Notes under the pieces: generated by a model
Told to the model about the DNA's origin: nothing
Seen by the model: only the letters and a program-made list of their open reading frames with translations
Database searches by the model: none
Position numbers and translations under genes: made by a program
Shown: positions 33,048 through 42,288 of the stretch, one piece after another
Position numbering within the stretch: the stretch's first letter is position 1
How the letters are laid out: each line of letters starts with the position of its first letter
From: Stachybotrys elegans
Lineage: Eukaryota; Ascomycota; Sordariomycetes; Hypocreales; Stachybotryaceae
Direction: 5' to 3'
NCBI GenBank assembly: GCA_020746835.1
Contig: JAGPNK010000012.1
Location: 496,001-560,000, forward strand
Length of the DNA: 64,000 nt

Positions 33048-33197
33048 AAGAAGGAGAAGAAGGAGAAGAAGGAGAAGAAGGAGAAGAAGGAGAAGAAGGA
33101 GAAGAAGGAGAAGAAGGAGAAGAAGGAGAAGAAGGAGAAGAAGGAGAAGAAGGAGAAGAAGGAGAAGAAGGAGAAGAAGGAGAAGAAGGAGAAGAAG
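33048..33197 (+). repeat. Purine minisatellite, unit GAAGGAGAA
   Basis: About 16 copies of the 9-bp unit GAAGGAGAA, flanked on both sides by looser A/G-only sequence so that roughly 32984-33235 is almost pure purine on the plus strand. It sits in the ~330 bp between two convergent stop codons (HNH gene and DEAH helicase). Long purine/pyrimidine mirror tracts can form triplex (H-DNA) and R-loops; that consequence is inference. Confidence 0.95.
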
Positions 33198-33256
33198 AAA
33201 AGAAAGAGAAAGAGAGAGAAGGAAAAGAAAATCTAGAAATCAGGTGAGATATATAA

Positions 33257-35462
33257 TTATACAGTCGTCTTGGATACTACCAGGGCTGCGCGTGCGCTAT
33301 CCAGCGAAGCCTTAACCTGCGGCTGCCTGTATGAGCCGTCTCGTTTCTTCGCCAATCGACCATCCTGAAAACAGGGCAGGTTGACCAGATGCCTCGCATC
33401 AATAGGAGAGGCTATGCTCAGGTATTTGTTCCCGCTTGCCCTGTGAAGCTTTGTGTATACCACCCATTCAAACTGCCTGCCTGCAATGGAACTGGAGGGG
33501 TCGAGCCGGGCAGTAACGTTGTCGTTGACGGTGCGGTATCCGTCTTGCCCATCATCCATCGTGTATGCCGCCTGCGTGCAGAAAGCAGTTGCCAATGCTC
33601 TGAGCACCAGTCCATCGTCATAGGCATCACTGATTTCCCCCATCATGCCATGGTCGTTCAGAACTTTGCCAATGCTCCGTCGCTTCGACCACGCATCTTC
33701 CAGAGCGTCGGGGCTCAGAAAATGCCACATGCACCAGCTCTTGAGGATTTCCTGGCTCTTCAAGCCCTTCTCAACCATCTCTCGGACGCGAGTATACTGA
33801 TTGAAAGCATTGGTGAGAGACAGATGGTCTGAGTTTTGACCAAAGGACCATCGGGTGATCAAATCTGCTGCGGATTGCCAATTGTTTGGTTCGGTAAAGA
33901 GGGGCACTTTGGTAGAGCAAACGGAGGCTATATCCACCATTTCCATGCTGCAGCCGAGCTTTGTCGCCTCTAGGATGGCCCGGCACCAGATTGGTTCCAC
34001 GGGCAGCAGCACAGCAAGTTGTCCCGACGGAGTCAGGCCGCCAGTCTCGTCAACAAGTCCCCTGGGGATATTAGCTTGTGTCATGCAGTGCCCGTTCCAA
34101 ACTTACCAATCGACGAGGTCCTGAACAGCGCGTGACATGGACTCTGGGTATGGGGTGCTGAGCCAGTCGAGCTGCGAGATTGGGGGGCTGTTGTCGAACA
34201 TGGCCAGGACCCGTAGAGCCGCCTCGTGGAACGCCTCCGAGTGGATCTTTGGCATCGTCGATGCCGGCATGGCGGTGGTGAGCATGTCGGGCATGTACAG
34301 ACGTACACAAGCACCCGGACCCGTGCGGCCGGCGCGGCCAGCGCGCTGAGTCGCTGATGCCACCGAGATTGGCCGAGTCAGCAGACTAGTCATACCAAGG
34401 CGAGGGTTGTAAACACTCTGCTTGGATAAGCCGCAGTCGACAACAAAAACGATATCATCTATGGTGATGCTGGTCTCGGCGATGTTCGTCGACACGATAC
34501 ATTTTCGGCCTGGTCCTGTCGGCGCGATGGCCTCGTTCTGCTTCGCGGGGCTCAGCTTCGAATGCAAGGCAGAGACAGCCAAATCCGTGCTGTTGCGGAG
34601 AATAGTGCAGACTTGCTCGATGTCGTTTACACCAGGGAGAAAGGCAAGGATGTGGCCTGGTGTGTCGCCTGCGTGGATGTGCATGATAGCGTTGGCGGTC
34701 TGGACAATGTAATTGCACTGTGGCTCCTGGTAGATAATTTCGATCGGGAAGTTTGGCTGGTATTGATTAGCATGGATTGTATTTGTATTTGTAAAGGAAT
34801 GTACCTACGCTGCCGATCCTCACATGGGGGCAATTGTTGAAATAGCTCTGGAAGACTCCTGCATCCAGAGTTGCCGACATGATGATGACCTTGAAATCCC
34901 GGCGTTGGGGTAGGATTTGCTTCAAGAGCAGCAGCAGAAGGTCCGTTTGAACTGTTCTCTCGTGGGCCTCGTCAATAATGACGCAGGAATATTGGGAGAG
35001 CAGTGTGTCACTCAGCTGCTGGTTGAGAAGAACGCCCTCGGTCATATAGATAAGCCGCGAGACAGACTGCCTCTTATCGACCTTCTTGCCCCGGCCGGTA
35101 TGGTACCCAACTTGTTGACCAAGAGGCACACCCATCTGCTGGGAGACAAACTGCGCCAGCGAGGTCGCGGCGAGACGACGGGGCTGCGTGCAGACGACCC
35201 GGAGCTCTGTGGTGTGAACCAAGAACTGCGGGATCTGGGTCGATTTCCCCGACCCCGTCTCACTTGACAAGACAAAGACTTGGTTTTGGTGGTAAGCTTC
35301 CAAGATCTTGTCACCTTCACGATATACGGGAAGTTCCCGTCGACTCTTCACAGTCTCCTGATGGCCATCTGGCCAAGCTGCACCCGTGAGGGGGTTGATA
35401 TCCCCTTCTTCGAGCGCCCGAATCTGGGCCATAGTGACCTGTGTGCCTTGGATCGAGCTCAT
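33257..35462 (-). CDS. DEAH-box RNA helicase, PRP43-like paralogue, 702 aa
   Basis: Three exons: 34809-35462, 34107-34756 and 33257-34061, with introns of 52 and 45 nt. Helicase motifs are in order: I SSETGSGKST, Ia TQPRRLAA, II DEAH in IIDEAHERT, III MSATLDAG, IV LAFLPG, V STNIAETSITIDD and VI QRAGRAGR. After the RecA domains come the winged-helix and HA2 regions (ALRVLAMFDN, GGLTPSGQLAVLLPVEP) and an OB-fold region at the C-terminus (WVVYTKLH). Full-length Prp43 is about 750-770 aa; this protein has a shorter N-terminus and motif I begins SSE instead of the usual GE. It is therefore probably a paralogue, not the essential spliceosome and ribosome-biogenesis helicase itself. It looks intact. 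Confidence 0.9.
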
Positions 35463-36201
35463 TTTCTTTTAGACGAAGTCAATCTTTGTTGTCGTCGTCT
35501 TCGTCTTCGTGGTCTTCGTGTTCTTCGTGGTCTTCGTCGTCGTTGTTGTTTTTGTTGCCGTGTTTTGGTGAAGAGATCGAGTGTTTGTGAGGTGTGGTGG
35601 ACGTTTGTTCACGTCTGGCAGACCCACCTAGGTAGACACCCAGCAGTTGACATTCACTTTAGCCAGAGCGAGTTGGTAAACATCTCATTCATACATCTTT
35701 CACTGGGTATCTCTTCCTTGTTTTACATAGGAATGGTACAGTGTGACAGATCAAGGACTGTGATATAGCATGGTACTAACTCCGAGAACGTGCGCCCCGT
35801 GACACGCCAACTGCCTAGTGTTTTCTCCCTCCAAGGGACTCCTCGTTGGCCTTTTACAGAAAATTCCCTGCCATGACCAGTCTCTTTCGAGCTCCGCCTT
35901 AGGTGATTGAGCCCGATGTGGTTTGTAGATAATTAACACAAGTTCTATGCACACTTCCAGCCCAAGAAACGGGTGAAACAGCCATTGGGTACAAAATTCG
36001 AATGTTCCAGACCGTATTGAGTTCGTTGTCAATAAACGTGCGGACCGCGACCATCTAGATGATCCGCGTTTGGTGACATCTTACTGACGGTTAGCGAAGC
36101 CCACCCATCAGACATACATCTTGTCCCCAGATAGCTTGCACAATCCCACGTTTCAGTCACTCATCAATACGCCACACCGCCTGCAACACTAGATAGGTTG
36201 T
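35463..36201. other. Intergenic region with CGTCGTC repeat leader
   Basis: About 740 bp. The first 120 bp upstream of the helicase ATG are a degenerate TCGTCTTCGTGGTCTTCG repeat (35487-35560), likely leader sequence. No gene is recognised in the rest. It ends at the tRNA-like element. Confidence 0.5.
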
Positions 36202-36383
36202 TCGCCGGTAAGGGAATCGAACCCTTGCTGTCTGCAACGAAGCAGAAAGCTGCCGAAACCGACCTTAACACCTAAGTGTAGGGAACGAAACCCGTAAGAA
36301 AAGACGAATCTTGTTAGAAGAGAGCGAATCTCGTGAAAAAGGGACGAATCCCGTAAGTAATATTAGGTCAACCCGAAGGCCGT
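36202..36383 (-). repeat. SINE-like element 1: tRNA-like module plus hairpin array
   Basis: On the minus strand the right-hand end carries the RNA polymerase III B-box sequence GGTTCGATTCC (36223-36213) inside a T-arm-like stem (AAGGG/CCCTT), then ACCGGCG. Upstream of it lies GGTTTCGGCAGC, shared with the elements at 39.4 and 61.3 kb. Further upstream are four short hairpins with a period of about 20 bp. On the plus strand these are at 36281-36293 (GGG..CCC), 36301-36312 (AAG..CTT), 36322-36332 (GAG..CTC) and 36341-36352 (GGG..CCC), with a conserved ACGAAT-type loop and stems that change on both sides together. The inner boundary is GGCCTTCGGGTTGACC. It is not a complete tRNA gene: the 5' acceptor partner is missing. 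Confidence 0.7.
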
Positions 36384-36494
36384 ATTGGCAGGCTCGGCCT
36401 CGAAGAAAAACGTGGCGCCGCTCTCTATTCATTGCCGCATGTTTCTGTGATTATGAAGTCAAAGCAAGTGATGATGAGTAAGAACAAAAGATGA

Positions 36495-37547
36495 TTACCA
36501 TGACATCTCATACTGTCGTTTGCGGCGTTCCTTGGCCTTCTTCTCCTTGTCGACACCGTGAAGAACGTCGTAAAGCGGGACTGGAGGCTCGCGACGCTTG
36601 GGCAGCTGATCCTCGGGCAACAGAGCTGGCCAGGTGCCCAGAAACTCGCCCTTCTCGTTGTAACACTTGGCGGGCGCCATCGGGTCCGTACTCCAGTCCT
36701 TCTTCTCCACCATCTCCTTTGGGATCGCGCGTCCGGCACCAGTCCAAGCGTTCCACTGATCATGGCCACCCCAGCCAAGGCCGGCGTAGGCGGGTCGTTC
36801 TGGGGCCTGGATGTGTCCGGCCGATGTGGCGAGGCGGTCGTCAATCACTTCACCACGGTGCTCCGGAGCGCAGTATGTCATTGACCTCGCCTTGACAAAG
36901 TAGTTGGATCCGTTTTCGCCCAGAAGATTACCGGGTTTCCAATCTTTGGCCCAAGTTGAGGCAAGTAGGCTGTTGCCAACTCCCAGGTGGCGATCTGTGT
37001 CTTCAGCAGGCTTGTCAGTGGTAACAACGTCCTGGGTAGGCGGAAGTTTCGGGCGGGTATCACGAAAGCCCTGGCCCTCTTTCGCCAGGCGAGGACCTGG
37101 CTTCCTCTGGTAGAACACCCATCCCTGGGCTATGTACTCATCTACCCGATCCTTAGGGGCCTTGCAAAACTGCACGTAGACCGTTTTCTTATCGCGTCTC
37201 ACTGACGACTCCCACTGACCGCGGGCAGGAGTCTGGCCTGGAGCAATATCTCGAGTCATTAGGATGAGAGGGATATCCATCCGGTCAGTGAACTCTGGGT
37301 TCAACCTGTTGCGTAGGCTGATGTATTGCTGACTGTGCTCGTGGGGTTTGCCTCCTCGGCCAACCATCGGTTGGTATACCGGCAACCCTTCTTGGGAAAG
37401 GTGCTCTACAACGGTTGGCCAATCCTTAATCACTCTGTCGACCTCGCCAGGCGCCTCGTCGTTGATAGCCCATTCCTTAGGCAATTCTTGCTCGATCATA
37501 TAGCGCTCGATGCATTCAGTTTGCTCGTGGAACGTGTCGGAATCCAT
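36495..37547 (-). CDS. Unrecognised conserved-looking protein, 350 aa
   Basis: One exon. The start was chosen at MDSDTFHEQTECIERYM; the frame remains open 29 codons further upstream, but that part looks like leader. The protein is hydrophilic, without signal peptide or membrane segment. It has many Trp and Pro residues and motifs such as GWVFYQRKPGPRLAKEG, YCAPEHRGEVIDDR and GLGWGGHDQWNAWTG. The C-terminus is strongly basic (KKAKERRKRQYEMSW), a possible nuclear signal. Good codon structure over more than 1 kb supports a real gene. I assign no function. It lies between two inverted SINE-like elements together with RLAP-A. Confidence 0.7.
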   Translation of the reverse strand: MDSDTFHEQTECIERYMIEQELPKEWAINDEAPGEVDRVIKDWPTVVEHLSQEGLPVYQPMVGRGGKPHEHSQQYISLRNRLNPEFTDRMDIPLILMTRDIAPGQTPARGQWESSVRRDKKTVYVQFCKAPKDRVDEYIAQGWVFYQRKPGPRLAKEGQGFRDTRPKLPPTQDVVTTDKPAEDTDRHLGVGNSLLASTWAKDWKPGNLLGENGSNYFVKARSMTYCAPEHRGEVIDDRLATSAGHIQAPERPAYAGLGWGGHDQWNAWTGAGRAIPKEMVEKKDWSTDPMAPAKCYNEKGEFLGTWPALLPEDQLPKRREPPVPLYDVLHGVDKEKKAKERRKRQYEMSW

Positions 37548-38363
37548 CTTGACAGGATTCAGCGTGTGAAGGGAGGTGGTGGTTCGAACTAGATGAAGTC
37601 CTGTTATTGTCTGAGTTGGGCTGCATCCATACAAAGCTGTGATACTTACCTGTACGTGAGTGGTGAATGTGCTGGATCCGGTGTGCGGTTTGCTTCTTGT
37701 TGGTGGAGAGAATGGCAGGTAGAGAACAGGAGCACGTTCACGTTCTTCTACTGTAGCTCCACCGAACAGGCAACACGCTTACGTCGAATTAGTACCTACT
37801 AGGTAGAGCGGGCACAGCCTTTGCGAGGGCTGTTTGTAGGGAAAACAGTACAGCCGGCGCAGTTGATTGTGGGGGTCGAATTGCATTCGCCCCATTGCAT
37901 ACCCTTCCCATTTCAAGTCATCATCGGATTGCCGGTATATAAATATTACTGTGATGTCAACGTCCCAGTGTCTTTGTGTTATGTTCGTCTTCTAGTAGGC
38001 CACAGGGTTATAGTGTGTGGATATCAAGCCGGCTAGAGCATGGAGTGAGCACGCCAAACACATGTTGTGAAAGACGGAGGGCTTTGGGCAACCGTAATGC
38101 AAAATTTCAATTAAGTTCACCGCTGTGAAAGTTCCTAGGCAGATATCTACCTCGTAGTACTTGGTAGTTTTGCAGGCGGATATCCACTTTAATCTACTGT
38201 TTGCTATTCTTGGTGATGTTCAAGTCAAACATCTCCCACCTCCAGTGCATCCACAAACCATCCACGTTACAACTACAAACGCCACCACAACGACAACCAG
38301 CAAACGCAAATAGCAGCCACCGCCACCACCACTACTACCACTACCGCCGTATTCACAGAAGAA
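37548..38363. promoter_or_regulatory. Divergent region between the 350-aa gene and RLAP-A
   Basis: About 800 bp. The stretch before RLAP-A (38240-38345) is C/A-rich (CAACGACAACCAGC, CCACCGCCACCACC), typical of a fungal leader. The family upstream palindrome seen at RLAP-B and RLAP-D is not evident here. No gene is seen. Confidence 0.4.
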
Positions 38364-38417
38364 GTATGGCAATCTTCTCGTTGTCTCTATCATTCTTTCA
38401 AGCTAACATGTGGCAGA

Positions 38418-39115
38418 ATGGAGTTGAACGACTGGATGCGTACAGTGGATCTGCACAGATGCCGCAAAGGCAGGCTTCTCATAGTCCGGTCCATCCATTT
38501 CGAAGCATCACGAGCAGAGGTAGAAGGGCGCTGCAATGTCAAACTTTCCGAGCGTGGCCGCATCAGATACTTCTGGGCAGACCCCCAGCAAACCGGGCGA
38601 CGGAACCCAGGCTGGGTGTATGTGGTGTTCGAGAAGGGATCGAATTGCAGGAAGGGCCGAGACGATCTCCGGAATCTAAAAATTCGCGGCCGCCCTGTTG
38701 AAGTCCATCTGTCGAAGTACCCGCACCCTGTAAGCTTACATATATCACTCTCATCGTCACTATTCGCTGACAGTAAGCTTAGGATGGCCCCGAGCATGTG
38801 CGGGAGAGACGTCCTGGCCAAGCCCTTCCTCCTCCTCCTCCTCCTCCTCCTGCTGCTGCTGCCCCCGCTCCCCCTCCTGCCCCTGGTCCTGCTGTCTCGG
38901 CTGATCCCGCCGGCTCATATTTGCCCGCGTGGGTCCTATTCACGTCCAACAACCCCCCCGCTCCCCTTCCTGTCTCCGGTCCTTCTGTCTCGGGTGATCC
39001 CGCCGCTCCCGTTCGTCCACCTTTGCCTGCGTTGGTCTATTTCGGCAACGCCCCCTCTCCCGCGGCGCCTGCCGCAGTCCCGCCTGCCAATGACCCGGAT
39101 TCGGAGATTGAGTGA
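38418..39115 (+). CDS. RLAP-A: RRM-like plus Pro/Ala-rich protein, 214 aa
   Basis: Exons 38418-38729 and 38783-39115 join in phase 0 across a 53-nt intron; a 5'-leader intron (38364-38416) ends one base before the 38418 ATG. Exon 1 encodes the family domain: strand RLLIVRSIHFEASRAEVE, then CNVKLSERGRIRYFWAD, GWVYVVFEKGSNCRKG and RPVEVHLSK. The beta-alpha-beta-beta-alpha-beta order fits an RRM-like fold, but RNP aromatic residues are not clear. Exon 2 is Pro/Ala-rich, starting with a run of eight prolines, containing two related PAxLxxF-type units and ending PPANDPDSEIE. The helical segment of other members is missing. There is no signal peptide. Function unknown. The intron position and phase match RLAP-D, -E and -H. 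Confidence 0.75.
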
Positions 39116-39366
39116 GGCGTCTTAAGACGGGAGGGTATGGAGTCAAGAGAGGGAGAAGAAGAATAGAAGAATAAAAAGAATAAAATATAGTGTTGGCCAT
39201 TGTACAGATATTGACTGCATCGAACGATTTTACATCTCCTTAATCCTGTGGCAAGATGGCCTTTTGCTAACTTTTGTCTTTTCTAGGTTTCTCTTGCTTC
39301 ACCTTGGGCTGCCTGACTCTATTACTTTCCAATCACTTCTTCGTTTGTTCTTACGGGGTTGGACCC

Positions 39367-39535
39367 CACGGCCTTCCGGTTGACCTAGTCTACGAGATTC
39401 GTCCCTTTTGCTGAATTCGTTCATTCTTACGGTTTTCGTTTCCTTGAACTCTTCGGAGTTCAAAAACATCGGTTTTGGCAGCCTCTGCTGATTCATTTCA
39501 GCTTGAGGAGGAGGTTCGATTCCTTCGCCGGCAAA
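39367..39535 (+). repeat. SINE-like element 2, inverted relative to element 1
   Basis: In plus orientation: GGCCTTCCGGTTGACCT, then hairpins GAGATTCGTCC (39394), GAATTCGTTC (39413-39422), GGTTTTCGTTTCC (39431-39443) and GAACTCTTCGGAGTTC (39446-39461, a perfect 6-bp stem with a TTCG loop). A tRNA-like module follows with GGTTTTGGCAGCCTCTG and the B box GGTTCGATTCC (39513-39523). It ends CGCCGGC followed by a short A run. Order and spacing match element 1 at 36.2 kb read on its minus strand, so the two flank the 36.5-39.1 kb segment as an inverted pair with tRNA-like ends outward. Confidence 0.7.
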
Positions 39536-39906
39536 AAAGCCTTTTCTTAAACGGAGACTGGTATATGGGGGGGTTTTTGGATCATTATGCGTGCCCGACA
39601 TCCCAGCATCAACCTTGAAAATTCCATATAGAGAGGCTGACGGGCCAAGCGCAGAACGGCACATCGAAATCTACCAGCCTCAACGTAAGCCAACGCTACC
39701 GAGACCGACGACGAAAATATCGTAGAGGCTTTCATCCTCACCATTCATGACTCTGATGCGCTATGGAAGGGAATCTGGCTCTCCATCTTGCGAGCGCGAC
39801 CGATCCCGCATGGTAAAATATTCTTGAGACGCTAATTCTATTTTATGAGTCCTGCTAATTTGGCCCCTCTATCCTTTATATATGCGACACTGCTGGGAGA
39901 GTTCCT
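39536..39906. other. Intergenic stretch
   Basis: About 370 bp between the SINE-like element and the MFS stop. A broken frame can be read on the plus strand (around CAATGGAAGGG-like sequence at 39760) but has several stops and no recognised family. It may be a worn gene fragment. Confidence 0.3.
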
Positions 39907-41838
39907 CTAATACTTGTACTTCAGACCAGACCTGGCCAGCACGCGACCGTTGCTGAGATAATACTGGAGATTCGCCAATGAGGACAGCACGACAGTGGCA
40001 GCGCTGAGACCAGCAATGATAGTGAAGCCAACGGGGTAATGCGGCGCGTCCTCTTGGCGGAAGATGGCCTTGCCGACAAGGCCCGAGCAGTTGGCGGCCA
40101 TGATGTGAAGAGCCATGGTGATGGACCTCTCGCCCGCCGTCTTGGCATTCAAGGACAGCCAAGCTCCGTTGACAGGGTCTAAATTGATTAGCTTCCGTAT
40201 CCAAAAATAGAGATGCGACATACGCCAAGGCCATGAAAATGCCAACGACAAGGTCAGCATGGCAAATTTGAGGTTGGAGTTGGTCGAGTCAACCAGGATG
40301 CGGTTTCCAATCTATGCCAGTTAGTATCTTGATATCTCCAACTATTGGGCTGCTTACATTGAATCCCAGGCCGAGAATAAATCCCAGGGTCACCATAGGG
40401 CCTCGGACGTCCATTCGGTCGCTGTGGATGTTAGCAATGAAATCTTACATCTGCGATGCCCTTACCAAGCCCAGCCCCAGAACAGGTTAACAAAAAGCAG
40501 TGCCCAGTTGCCAATGGACACGAGCGCGTTCGACTTGAGGCGGTCGAAGCCGAAACCGACAACCAAGCTCGGGGCATAGGATCCGAAGGCTTGGGCAGGC
40601 GCAAGACCCGCGACAGTAAAGGCCAGATGAGGCAGCAGGCGCCAGTTTGTTATCTAAGAGAGTCAGCATGAGCCTCTAAACGACGGTTTGTCACGTACCG
40701 TGGCCCTGAATTCCTCCCAGCTAACATGGGTTCGGACCTGTCTCTTGGAGGGATCGTCGCGAAGAACTCGCTCGGTCAGGATTTGAGCCTCGCGCTCTGT
40801 GAAATATCGGAACTTGAGCAGCGACACGGGGTTGGAAACCTCTTTTGGGAAAGTGGCCAGGAAGACTATTCCAATGACGACCGTGACGATTCCCTCGAGC
40901 TGTGCAGCGGTCAGTATTGATCTGCGAGAGACTGTGGAGGACGTACGATGAACAACCACTGCCACCCGGAAAGTCCAGCAACACCGCGCATTTGCAAACT
41001 GTCACGGTCAGCATCGGTCAACTTGAAGTTCTGTTCCTCTTACATTCCGTAGGCAATGATGCCGCTCATGGCGCTGGCAATAAGATTTCCCAGGAAGAAC
41101 CACGAGAAGCGTCGGCTGGTCTCGTTGCGCTTATACCAGCGCGTGATTGTGTATAGGGATGCAGGAATGAAACCAGCCTCGCAGAGACTACACAGTGTCA
41201 GAAGGATCAATCCCAGGAGCAGGTGACTTACCCAAGCAGCAGTCGAGTAACCATGAAAGCCGACAATCCGTGCTGGAATGCCTGGAAGGTTGCAACAAGG
41301 CCCCTGCGATTGTTAGCCCGAATATCTTGCGGAACAGTCACCACCTACCAGGCGAGGATCTGGAATCCAATCCAGAGGACTGGCCCGACCTTGTAGAGGA
41401 TCAGGTTGCTTGGGATCTGAGATGGTCAGCAGCGCCCTATCAAGTGTGAATTGTACTGACCTCGAGTATAATGATGCCAAGCGACAGGATCTGTTGACCT
41501 GTGTTGAACTGGTTCTGCGTGATGCCGACCTCCCGGAAGAAACCGTCTGTCAATGCATTACCGCTGGGAGATGTCAGCATGTTGACAGTTCTCCGTGAAC
41601 TGATACTTACATATTTCCACGATCGAGTTGGAGAGCGAAAAAGCCGAGGATGAGAATAGGCATGATCACAAGGTCGACCCTGTGATGGTGTTAGAGGTGC
41701 AGACTTGATCGGCCGGGTGTCATACTTGCGAACCAACTTCTTCTCCTCCTCCTCGGTCCACTGCACCGACTCGTCGGGTGAATAGACTTCGCTCCCGCTG
41801 AGCTCATCCTGAAGATGGTCAATTTGTTTCTCGGCCAT
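39907..41838 (-). CDS. MFS transporter, anion:cation symporter (TNA1/DAL5-like) family, 477 aa
   Basis: Twelve exons with eleven introns of 44-47 nt; exons are 41726-41838, 41611-41679, 41461-41563, 41349-41416, 41232-41303, 41044-41187, 40947-40998, 40699-40899, 40466-40653, 40358-40421, 40224-40311 and 39907-40178. All phases agree. The hydrophilic N-terminus (MAEKQIDHLQDELSGSEVYS) leads into TM1 (VIMPILILGFFALQLDRGNI, the DRxNI motif of this family). GLCEAGFIPASLYTITRWYK is the typical TM5 signature. The central loop contains FREAQILTERV-like charged sequence with DDPSK. Relatives import nicotinate, allantoate, pantothenate or vitamins across the plasma membrane; the substrate cannot be told. 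A Met 20 codons upstream is an alternative start. It is divergent from the sulfatase gene. Confidence 0.9.
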
Positions 41839-42288
41839 GATTGTGTACAAGTCAAGTGGTTGGGCTACGGAACTGGAACAGCAGGTTGAAGATTGCAACT
41901 ACGGCGTTACTTAAGGGCTCGCGACAGCCCGACGACCAGGATCCTGCAAAACGAGATGTAAGCTAAAGTGCTCCGTACATCCACTTGCCGTTGTACAGCT
42001 TCATCCACTTGGTATCTTTTGCCGGGGTCTGTCGTGACAGTGTATGGGATGATACAAAGTCGACACCGGATTGCGTCAGTTTTTGCCCCACAAACAAACC
42101 CGCCAAAGATGCATCGACGTGATCCAGGCCGGAAGTGCGCCGATGGAAAACATGATAATGCTTGCCATGCTTGTCCGGAAATCGGTCAATAGTTTGGATG
42201 CTGCCTCCATTTCGCAAACGCTCGGCTTGGGCATTGATAAACAGAAGAGCGCCAATTGCTTCACGTGGCAGCAGCTTTACCCATCAAG
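41839..42288. promoter_or_regulatory. Divergent promoter between MFS carrier and arylsulfatase
   Basis: 450 bp between divergent starts. Shared control of a sulfate-ester hydrolase and a small-anion carrier would make functional sense, but no binding site is recognised. No gene is seen. Confidence 0.4.

Noticed and set aside
33048..33197. Regular repeats as a possible CRISPR array
   Set aside because: Units are contiguous 9-mers without unique spacers, and the genome is eukaryotic.
32974..33315. 113-aa frame made almost only of Arg
   Set aside because: Produced by the GAAGGAGAA minisatellite read in another frame; no coding character outside the repeat.
36202..36290. Functional tRNA gene near 36.2 kb
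   Set aside because: The B box and T arm are good, but no 5' acceptor strand or anticodon arm can be found; treated as tRNA-like element.
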